Shown here: positions 1 to 5,599 of the stretch, one piece after another
Layout: the number at the start of each line of letters is the position of its first letter
Numbering within the stretch: the stretch's first letter is position 1
NCBI GenBank assembly: GCA_934623575.1
Contig: CAKTVL010000039.1
Span: 1 to 8,885, forward strand
Origin: an uncultured Oscillospiraceae bacterium
GTDB lineage: Bacteria; Bacillota; Clostridia; Oscillospirales; Oscillospiraceae
Length of the DNA: 8,885 nt
Direction: 5' to 3'
The notes under the pieces: generated by a model
Database searches by the model: none
Told to the model about the DNA's origin: nothing
Seen by the model: only the letters and a program-made list of their open reading frames with translations
Program-made: the position numbers and the translations under genes

Positions 1-417
1 CTGGGCGTGGAGCGCAGCGTGCTGGCCGTGCTGGTGGACGCCTACGACGAGGAGGTCGTGGACGCGGAGAAGAACGACGTCCGCGTGGTGCTGCATCTGC
101 ACCCGGCCCTGGCGCCCTACAAGGCCGCCATCCTGCCCCTGAGCAAGAAGCTCAGCGAGCCGGCCCGGAAGATCTATGAGGAGCTCAGCAAGGAGTGGAT
201 GCTGGACTTCGACGAGACCGGCTCCATCGGCAAGCGCTACCGCCGCGAGGACGAGGTGGGCACTCCCTACTGCATCACCGTGGACTTCGACACCGTGGGC
301 GACGCCGAGCACGCCGGCGACAACTGCGTCACCGTCCGTGAGCGCGACAGCATGGAGCAGGTGCGCATCCCCATCAGTGAGCTGAAGGCCTATCTGGCGG
401 AGAAGCTGGCGTACTGA
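1..417 (+). CDS. glyQS: Glycine--tRNA ligase, dimeric type (3' end, partial)
   Basis: Charges tRNA-Gly with glycine in the cytoplasm. Only the last 138 codons are in the window; the reading frame is open from base 1, so the gene starts outside to the left. The first visible residues, [11 protein letters not shown], look like class II synthetase motif 3, whose arginine contacts ATP. The rest is the C-terminal anticodon-binding domain: [19 protein letters not shown] begins it, [16 protein letters not shown] follows, and ITVDFDT and [12 protein letters not shown] are near the end. These blocks are characteristic of the single-chain alpha2 bacterial/eukaryotic GlyRS rather than the separate alpha/beta subunits. 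The TGA stop is at 415-417 and is followed within about 10 bases by an intrinsic terminator, so this is the last gene of its transcript. The family assignment is recognised from conserved motifs and is secure; the 5' part cannot be judged. Confidence 0.95.
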   Translation: MGVERSVLAVLVDAYDEEVVDAEKNDVRVVLHLHPALAPYKAAILPLSKKLSEPARKIYEELSKEWMLDFDETGSIGKRYRREDEVGTPYCITVDFDTVGDAEHAGDNCVTVRERDSMEQVRIPISELKAYLAEKLAY

Positions 418-424
418 GAAAGAG

Positions 425-460
425 CAAAAAAAGAAAGCCCCAAGGGGCTTTCTTTTTTTT
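425..460. terminator. Bidirectional intrinsic terminator between glyQS and the RND gene
   Basis: The arms GAAAGCCCC (433-441) and GGGGCTTTC (444-452) are perfectly complementary. They are flanked by an A-run on the left (425-432) and a T-run on the right (453-460). On either strand the RNA would be a GC stem followed by U's, so it can end both glyQS (+) and the convergent RND gene (-, stop at 503-505). A second imperfect hairpin, GTGGC (469-473) with GCCAC (487-491) plus an inner GACA/TGTC, lies between it and the RND stop and may help on the minus strand. Confidence 0.9.
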
Positions 461-502
461 GCATCATCGTGGCCGACATTTGTCAAGCCACTGGGTATTT
501 TT

Positions 503-3500
503 TTACAGATCCACCAGCTCCAGTTCCTTCTCATCCACCTTGCGCAGATCCTTCTTGTTCATCATGTCGTACATGCACGGCACCACGAACAGCGTCATCA
601 GCGTGGCGTACAGCAGTCCGCCGATGCAGACCACTGCGATGGGCTGCATCAGCGCCGTGCCGGCGTTTTTGGCCGTGGCGGTGACGATCAGGCCCAGAAT
701 GGTGGTCAGGCTGGTCATCAGGATGGGCCGCAGGCGGGTGACGCCGGCGTCGATGATGGCCTCCCGGCGCTCCATGCCCGCCAGCCGCTGCTGGTTGATG
801 TAGTCCACCAGCACAATGCCGTTGTTGACGATGATGCCCACCAGCATCACAAAGCCGATCAGGCTGATGACCGAGACCTCGATGCCCGCGATCAGCAGGG
901 CCAGGAAGCCGCCGGTGAAGGCCAGCGGGATGGTGAACATGACGATGAAGGGGGATTTCAGCGACTGGAACTGGGCCACCATGATCAGATACACCAGCAC
1001 CACGCCCAGCAGCAGCATCAGCAGCAGCTGGCTCATGGCCTCCATGATCTGCTCGTTCTCGCCGTTGAACTCCACGGTGACGCCGTCGGGCAGCGTCAGA
1101 CCGCTGACGGCCTGCTGGGCGACGGAGGTCACGTGGGTGACGTTATAGCCGTCGGCAATGGCGGCGGTGACGGTGACGCACCGGCGCTGCTGGTCACGGG
1201 AGATGGTGTTCATGGACACCGTCTCCGTCACGGTGGCCACATCGCCCAGCTTGAAGGTCTTGTCCTCCTCACTGCCGCCGGTCAGCTGCCCCGCGGCGCC
1301 GCTGCCGGTCATGCCTGAGGCGCTGCCGGTCATGACGGAGGACGCGCTGCTCTCCGCCGACAACTCCAGCTCCAGCAGGTTCTCCCGCTTGAGGACGCTG
1401 CCCTCCGCCGCGTCCACGGTCAGGTCCATGTCCTCGCTGTCCAGCGTCACATCAGAGACGCTGGCGCTGCTCTGCAGCGCCGCGGCGATCTGCATATACA
1501 CCTGGGCCACGGTCAGCCCCTTCTCCGCCGCCGCCTTCCGGTCGATGGTCACCTGCAGCGCCGGGGCCGAGGCGTCCAGCCCGTCGCTGACCTCACCGAC
1601 GCCCTCCACCTGCTCCAGCCGCCGGGCGATGGTCCGGGCGCTGCTCTGCAGGTCCGCCATATCGCTGCCGAACACCTGCAGCGACACGCCGCTGCCGGTC
1701 ATATAGCTCATCATACCGCTCATCACGCCGCTGGCCGTCACCTCACAGGGCAGGTCGGCACACAGCGTCTCGATCTCCTTCCCCGCCACAGAGCCGAAGG
1801 TCCCCTCCGGCATGGTGATGTAGCCCTCCACGTCATAGCTGCTGCCGGAGGCGCCGCCCATGGCGGCACCCATGTTCAGGCCGCCCATGGTGCCGCCGCC
1901 CATCATAAAGCCGGCGTCCTGCACGTCGTCCACAGTCATCACCCGTTCCAGCACCTCGTCGGCCAGCCGTACCGCCTCCTCGCGGGAGGTGTCCTCCGGC
2001 ATGGTGATGGTCAGGGACAGGTTGTTCATATCCATCTCCGGCATAAAGGTAAAGCCGCGGCGCAGGCACGCGCCGGCACTGGTCACCAGCAGCACCAGCG
2101 ACAGCAGCAGCACGCCGGCCTTGTGGTCCAGCGAAAAAGCGATGGCCTTCCGATAGGCGGGGTAGACCTTGTCCAGCAGCCCCGGCTTCTGCACCATGGG
2201 ACGGCGCAGCATACCGCTGGCCATGGCCGGCACCAGTGTCAGCGCCACCAGCAGACTGGCCAACAGTGAGTAGGTGATGGTCAGCGCCAGATCGGTGAAC
2301 AGCTGGCGGGTCAGTCCCTCCACGAACACGATGGGCGCGAACACGCACACGGTGGTCAGGGTAGAGGCCGTCACCGCGCCCAGCACCTGGCCCGCGCCGG
2401 ACACCGCCGCCTGAATGATGGTGGCGCCCTTGGCCCGCAGGCGGTAAATATTCTCGATGACCACCACGGAGTTATCCACCAGCATACCCACCGCCACGGC
2501 CAGACCGCTCAGGGAGATCATGTTGATGGTCACGCCGGTGAAGTACATAAGTACGATGGCAAAGATCACGCTGACAGGGATGGACACCAGGGTGATCACC
2601 GTGGGCCGCCAATCCCGCAGGAACAGGAACAGCACCACCACGGAGAACAGCGCGCCCCACAGCAGGGACGAGGTGATGGTCTCCACGATCAGGTAGATGT
2701 AGTCGCCCTGGTCCATTAGCGGCGCGAAGTGCAGCCCCTCATACTGGCCCTCCAGCTCCTCGAACCGTGCGCTGATGTTATTGGACACCTCCGCCGTGGC
2801 GTAGTTGGACTGCTTGGTAAAGGTGATGAGAATGCCGTTGTCGCCGTTGACCTTGGTGTACAGCTCCCCGGCGTTGTCCGTGACCACCACCGTGGCGATG
2901 TCACCCAGGGTCACCGGCTCGATGCCGTCCATGCCCAGGTCCAGCAGCACCATGTCCTCCAGCTCCTGCCGGGTGGACACGTTCTCGCCCACGGACACCA
3001 TGTAGCGCACGCCGTCGTTGTCCTCAATGTACCCGGCGGGCATGGCGAAATTCTGTGCCGTCAGCAACTGGCTGACGGCGGAGATGGACAGCATCCCGCC
3101 CACGTCCGTCTGGTCGGCGATGGACTTGTACGCCTCGTTGATCTGATCCATGCCGGCCTCGATCTGGGTCATGGCCTCATCCAGCTGTATCTGCGCCTGC
3201 GTCAGCTGGGTAATGCCGTCGATCAGGGAGAGCGTCAGGTCATAGACCTCACTGGTGACCTCCCGCTTCAGCTCGCCGCTTTCCAGATCCCGCATCAGCT
3301 TATCCAGCGTCGCGTTCAGCCGTTCCAGCGTCTTTTTCAGCTGTTCCAGTTCCTCCTGCCCGGGCAGGGTGATGGGCGGCTCACCGGGATCCGGATCCGG
3401 GTCTGGCTCCGGGATCTGGCCCCGGGCCGCCTTCAGATATTCGTACAGCTTATCCACCGCCGCGCCCGCCTTGGCCGCCGCGCCGGCGGCAATGGCCTTC

Positions 3501-4192
3501 TTGGCCTCATCCAGCTGTGCCTGCCCCTTTTCCACCTGGTCCTTGGCCTTCTGCAGATCCAGCTTCGTCTTGTTCAGTTCGGTACGCACCGCATCCGCCA
3601 GCTTCTCCGACAGGGCGTCCAGCTTGGCCTGGTCCAGGATCACATGGGCCTCCCGGGTCACGGCGCCGCTGACCGAAATGCTGGCCACGCCGGACACGCC
3701 CTCCAGCTTGGGGGACAACTCTCCGGTTACGAAATCGCTGAGCGCGTACACGTCCATGTCCTCCCGGGTCACGGCGGCCACCATCACCGGCAGCATGGAG
3801 GGATTGATCTTCAGCACATAGGGGGCGGAGACGGTGTCGTCCCAAGTGCCCTGCAATACGGAGATCTTCTGCTGGATGTCCACACTGATGGTGTCCATAT
3901 TGGCGCCGTCCTCAAACTCCAGCGTGACCATGGACACGCTGTCCTGGCTGGTGGAGGTGACGGTCTTGATCTTGTCCAGCGTGGCCATGGACTGCTCCAC
4001 CGGCTTGGTAATGTTCTGCTCGATGGACTCCGGACTGGCGCCGGGGTCGGAGGTGACAATGATCACATAGGGGAAATCCATGTTGGGCAGCAGGTCCGGC
4101 GTCATTTTGATATACGCCACCACACCCAGCACGATGATACCCAGCACCGCCACAAAGATCGTCAGCGGTTTTTTCACGCTGAAGCCTGCCAT
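503..4192 (-). CDS. RND-family efflux transporter permease (HAE1/SwrC-like) with coiled-coil insertion
   Basis: A 1229-residue inner-membrane transporter of the resistance-nodulation-division superfamily, expected to export amphiphilic or toxic compounds using the proton gradient. The start at 4192 is chosen because GGAAGGAG lies 7 nt upstream and the protein then begins MAGFSVKKPLTIFVAVLG, the usual first RND helix. Porter region 1 spans about 30-495. Helices 2-6 cover about 500-660, with the TM4 block GLAVAVGMLVDNSVVVIEN (D573, N574) and ASTLTTVCVFAPIVFVEG. Helix 7 is at about 690-710, porter region 2 at 715-1050, and helices 8-12 at 1055-1210, including GIIVNNGIVLVDYIN. Residues about 185-365 are an extra helical coiled-coil pair split by a Pro/Asp linker (261-273), which makes the protein longer than typical members (about 1020-1065). 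Gly/Met-rich loops occur at 762-785, 823-835 and 953-973. No membrane-fusion or outer-membrane partner gene is visible. The divergent LysR gene is the probable regulator. The substrate cannot be read from sequence. Confidence 0.93.
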   Translation of the reverse strand: MAGFSVKKPLTIFVAVLGIIVLGVVAYIKMTPDLLPNMDFPYVIIVTSDPGASPESIEQNITKPVEQSMATLDKIKTVTSTSQDSVSMVTLEFEDGANMDTISVDIQQKISVLQGTWDDTVSAPYVLKINPSMLPVMVAAVTREDMDVYALSDFVTGELSPKLEGVSGVASISVSGAVTREAHVILDQAKLDALSEKLADAVRTELNKTKLDLQKAKDQVEKGQAQLDEAKKAIAAGAAAKAGAAVDKLYEYLKAARGQIPEPDPDPDPGEPPITLPGQEELEQLKKTLERLNATLDKLMRDLESGELKREVTSEVYDLTLSLIDGITQLTQAQIQLDEAMTQIEAGMDQINEAYKSIADQTDVGGMLSISAVSQLLTAQNFAMPAGYIEDNDGVRYMVSVGENVSTRQELEDMVLLDLGMDGIEPVTLGDIATVVVTDNAGELYTKVNGDNGILITFTKQSNYATAEVSNNISARFEELEGQYEGLHFAPLMDQGDYIYLIVETITSSLLWGALFSVVVLFLFLRDWRPTVITLVSIPVSVIFAIVLMYFTGVTINMISLSGLAVAVGMLVDNSVVVIENIYRLRAKGATIIQAAVSGAGQVLGAVTASTLTTVCVFAPIVFVEGLTRQLFTDLALTITYSLLASLLVALTLVPAMASGMLRRPMVQKPGLLDKVYPAYRKAIAFSLDHKAGVLLLSLVLLVTSAGACLRRGFTFMPEMDMNNLSLTITMPEDTSREEAVRLADEVLERVMTVDDVQDAGFMMGGGTMGGLNMGAAMGGASGSSYDVEGYITMPEGTFGSVAGKEIETLCADLPCEVTASGVMSGMMSYMTGSGVSLQVFGSDMADLQSSARTIARRLEQVEGVGEVSDGLDASAPALQVTIDRKAAAEKGLTVAQVYMQIAAALQSSASVSDVTLDSEDMDLTVDAAEGSVLKRENLLELELSAESSASSVMTGSASGMTGSGAAGQLTGGSEEDKTFKLGDVATVTETVSMNTISRDQQRRCVTVTAAIADGYNVTHVTSVAQQAVSGLTLPDGVTVEFNGENEQIMEAMSQLLLMLLLGVVLVYLIMVAQFQSLKSPFIVMFTIPLAFTGGFLALLIAGIEVSVISLIGFVMLVGIIVNNGIVLVDYINQQRLAGMERREAIIDAGVTRLRPILMTSLTTILGLIVTATAKNAGTALMQPIAVVCIGGLLYATLMTLFVVPCMYDMMNKKDLRKVDEKELELVDL

Positions 4193-4253
4193 ACGCTCAC
4201 TCCTTCCGCCCGGAAGCGCCTGTGCGCCCAGGATAAAACTGCAATGATGGTTC

Positions 4254-4282
4254 AGTGTACCATCCCCGCCGCCAACTTGCAA
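4254..4282 (-). promoter_or_regulatory. Candidate proximal promoter of the RND gene
   Basis: Read on the minus strand, TTGCAA (4282-4277), a 17-nt spacer and TACACT (4259-4254) form a plausible vegetative promoter. A TG dinucleotide one base upstream of the -10 box gives an extended -10. The start site would fall near 4247, leaving a leader of about 55 nt before the ATG at 4192 and its ribosome binding site (4200-4207). Both hexamers match consensus at four of six positions, so this is moderate evidence only. Confidence 0.45.
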
Positions 4283-4386
4283 GCGAGCGGACGAATAATT
4301 CACGAAAGTGTTACAAACAAAGACTTTTCCCGGCAAAATCGTTCGGTGTTCGTATTATTTTTTCACAGCGTCTTTATCCGGAAATG

Positions 4387-4422
4387 CGAAAAACGCAGAC
4401 GTGTCACCGTCCGCGTTTTTCG
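4387..4422. terminator. Terminator-like hairpin inside the RND/LysR intergenic region
   Basis: CGAAAAACGC (4387-4396) pairs with GCGTTTTTCG (4413-4422). After one A.C mismatch, GACG (4398-4401) pairs with CGTC (4408-4411), leaving a 6-nt loop. On the minus strand the GC-rich core is followed by TTTTT, the form of an intrinsic terminator, and the element is almost symmetric, so it could work on both strands. No annotated gene ends here, which is why a small transcript or an attenuator is suspected. Confidence 0.55.
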
Positions 4423-4538
4423 TGTTAAGAGAGAAAAATGGAAGAAAAGTGAAGTCAGCGTGGCCTGTCGCCGCGAATACCGGGAATGCCCGCCGCCCGT
4501 TCCGGCAGGGCCCTTCCCGCAAAGCTGTTTTCAGGATC

Positions 4539-4574
4539 TCCGTCGGCGAAGGAGCGCTCTCCCTCACCGACGGA
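4539..4574 (-). other. Large imperfect hairpin at the predicted 5' end of the minus-strand transcript
   Basis: TCCGTCGG (4539-4546) and CCGACGGA (4567-4574) are perfectly complementary. Inside them GA/TC (4548-4549 with 4564-4565) and GGAG/CTCC (4551-4554 with 4559-4562) also pair, leaving a CGCT loop. No T-run follows, so it is not a classical terminator. It begins almost at the predicted start of the minus-strand RNA, where such structures can shield a 5' end. Confidence 0.5.
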
Positions 4575-4577
4575 CAT

Positions 4578-4606
4578 AGTATAGCACAGAGATACTCTGT
4601 TGTAAA
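4578..4606 (-). promoter_or_regulatory. Strong minus-strand vegetative promoter
   Basis: Read on the minus strand, TTTACA (4606-4601), a 17-nt spacer and TATACT (4583-4578) each match the sigma-A consensus at five of six positions. TGC immediately upstream gives an extended -10. The predicted start is near 4571, directed toward the RND gene. Its -35 box occupies nearly the same base pairs as the -35 box of the LysR promoter on the other strand. Confidence 0.6.
4586..4600. promoter_or_regulatory. Perfect 15-bp palindrome, candidate operator
   Basis: ACAGAG-ATA-CTCTGT is a perfect inverted repeat with 6-bp arms and a 3-bp centre. It fills most of the spacer of the minus-strand promoter and abuts the -35 box of the LysR promoter, so a bound protein would affect both. 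The adjacent LysR-type protein is the natural candidate to bind it. The palindrome does not have the textbook T-N11-A form, so another regulator is possible. Confidence 0.5.
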
Positions 4607-4628
4607 ATTGATTATTCCATGCTATAAT
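4600..4628 (+). promoter_or_regulatory. Promoter of the LysR-type gene
   Basis: TTGTAA (4600-4605), a 17-bp spacer and a perfect TATAAT (4623-4628), with TG one base upstream (extended -10), form a strong sigma-A promoter. The start site would be near 4635, about 35 nt before the ATG at 4671. A second TATAAT at 4641-4646 lies downstream but has no -35 box at proper spacing. Confidence 0.75.
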
Positions 4629-4670
4629 ATAGGCACAGGCTATAATTTCCACATTTCAGGAGGCTGTGCC

Positions 4671-5564
4671 ATGACCAATCAGGATATTGAGACCTTTTTC
4701 GCCGTGCTGGACCACGGCACCATGACCGCTGCGGCCGACGCCCTGTTCATCACTCAGCCCTCCCTATCCGCCCGGCTGCAATCGCTGGAGGCCGAGGTGG
4801 GCGCGCCCCTGTTCCGCCGGGGCAAGGGCCAGCGCCGCATCATCCTCACCGACGCCGGGCAGCACTTCCTGCCGCTGGCCCGCCGGTGGCAGAATCTGCT
4901 GGCGGAGACCAAGACCTTCGCCGCGGCGGAGAAGCGGGAGTTCCTCCACGTCATCGCCGCCTACACCGCCAACCAGTATATCCTGCCGCCGGTGTACCAG
5001 CACTTTCTGGAGCGGGAGCTGCCGGTGAACCTGTGGGTGGAGTCCATGCGCACCTACGAGGCGGTGTCCGCCGTGGCCCGGGGCGACGCCGACATGGCCA
5101 TCGTGGACGGCGGGCTGCACTACGACCTGCAGATCGAGGCCAAGCCCCTGTTCCGGGAGTGCTTCTTCCTGTCCGTGCAGGACAGCATGGCCCTGACGGA
5201 GCCGGTGGAGGCCACCGAGCTGCGCGCCCAGGACGAGATCCTGGTCTACGGCCAGCCGGAGATCCTGCAGTGGCACGACTACTGGTTCGGCGTGGACGCC
5301 CGCCCCCTGCTGTATACCGACACGCCCCAGATCGCCGAGCGGCTGCCCTTCTGCGGCAAGCGCTGGAGCATCATTCCCGCCGCCGGCGCGGAGTACATCA
5401 CCCAGGTCTATCCGGCCAAGATCTACCGCCTGGCCCATCCCCCGGCGGAGCGGACCTTCTACCTGGTCACCGCCAAGGGCCGCACCCTGTCCGCCGCCGC
5501 CGAAACGCTGCTGTATGACCTGCGCGCCCAGCTGCAGCACACCGAGGGCATCACCTGGTACTGA
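4671..5564 (+). CDS. LysR-type transcriptional regulator
   Basis: A 297-residue protein, the usual length for the family (about 300). The start is fixed by AGGAGG at 4658-4663, 7 nt before the ATG, although the frame stays open upstream to 4308. Residues 1-65 are the winged helix-turn-helix: DIETFFAVLDHGTMTAAADALFITQPSLSARLQSLEAEVGAPLFRRG, with the typical QPSLSARLQSLE recognition helix and a following LTDAGQHFL linker. Residues about 90-295 form the co-inducer-binding domain, including GDADMAIVDGG. The sensed ligand is not evident. It is transcribed away from the RND transporter gene, the standard arrangement in which a LysR regulator controls the divergent gene and represses itself; a palindrome between the two start sites fits this. 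That it controls the efflux gene is inference. It ends at a terminator shared with the convergent VWA gene. Confidence 0.93.
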   Translation: MTNQDIETFFAVLDHGTMTAAADALFITQPSLSARLQSLEAEVGAPLFRRGKGQRRIILTDAGQHFLPLARRWQNLLAETKTFAAAEKREFLHVIAAYTANQYILPPVYQHFLERELPVNLWVESMRTYEAVSAVARGDADMAIVDGGLHYDLQIEAKPLFRECFFLSVQDSMALTEPVEATELRAQDEILVYGQPEILQWHDYWFGVDARPLLYTDTPQIAERLPFCGKRWSIIPAAGAEYITQVYPAKIYRLAHPPAERTFYLVTAKGRTLSAAAETLLYDLRAQLQHTEGITWY

Positions 5565-5572
5565 AATAAGCA

Positions 5573-5599
5573 AAAAGAGGCACCAAGGGTGCCTCTTTT
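5573..5599. terminator. Bidirectional intrinsic terminator between LysR and VWA genes
   Basis: AAAAGAGGCACC (5573-5584) pairs perfectly with GGTGCCTCTTTT (5588-5599) around an AAG loop. The T-run lies within the right arm, and an A-run on the left gives the same form on the other strand. It sits 9 nt after the LysR stop and overlaps the TAA stop of the convergent VWA gene (5598-5600), serving both. Confidence 0.9.

Larger units (their letters stand above)
4387..4574 (-). ncRNA. Candidate small RNA or attenuated leader upstream of the RND gene
   Basis: A near-consensus minus-strand promoter at 4606-4578 would start RNA at about 4571. The RNA would begin with a stem-loop (4574-4539: 8 bp TCCGTCGG/CCGACGGA, then inner GA/TC and GGAG/CTCC pairs). 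It would end at a GC hairpin followed by TTTTT (4422-4387), giving roughly 185 nt. The enclosed sequence has no start codon with a ribosome binding site and no protein I recognise. It could be a stand-alone small RNA, or a leader in which the hairpin acts as an attenuator in front of the RND gene about 195 nt further on. It does not match any RNA family I can recall. The call rests only on promoter-hairpin-terminator architecture. Confidence 0.35.
4193..4670. other. 478-bp divergent intergenic region (RND / LysR)
   Basis: No convincing protein gene lies here. The region is a mosaic of AT-rich stretches (about 4300-4450 and 4580-4660) and a GC-rich block (about 4460-4575). Contents from left to right are the RND ribosome binding site (4200-4207), a candidate proximal RND promoter (4254-4282), and a terminator-like hairpin (4387-4422). 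These are followed by a second large hairpin (4539-4574), a minus-strand promoter (4578-4606), a 15-bp palindrome (4586-4600), the LysR promoter (4600-4628) and the LysR ribosome binding site (4658-4663). Each is described separately. The stretch 4430-4538 shows no clear signal apart from weak local pairing. Confidence 0.7.

Noticed and set aside
4193..4336. 48-residue upstream extension of the RND reading frame
   Set aside because: The start at 4192 has GGAAGGAG at 7 nt and begins with the conserved first RND helix; the extension is not RND-like and would run through the candidate proximal promoter.
4355..4567. 70-codon minus-strand frame inside the intergenic region
   Set aside because: It would need a GTG start within a few bases of the predicted RNA start, has no ribosome binding site, and runs through the terminator-like hairpin; 4455-4652 is likewise unsupported.
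2729..4579. Long open frame (616 codons) on the + strand opposite the RND gene
   Set aside because: Low-complexity His/Gln/Leu/Gly-rich translation typical of the complement of a GC-rich gene; no domain and no ribosome binding site.
4641..4646. Second TATAAT upstream of the LysR gene
   Set aside because: No -35 box at 16-18 bp (CATGCT at 17 bp); the promoter at 4600-4628 explains transcription better.
4308..4670. Upstream extension of the LysR reading frame (121 extra residues)
   Set aside because: LysR proteins begin at the helix-turn-helix; AGGAGG precedes the ATG at 4671, and the extension covers the promoter and hairpins.
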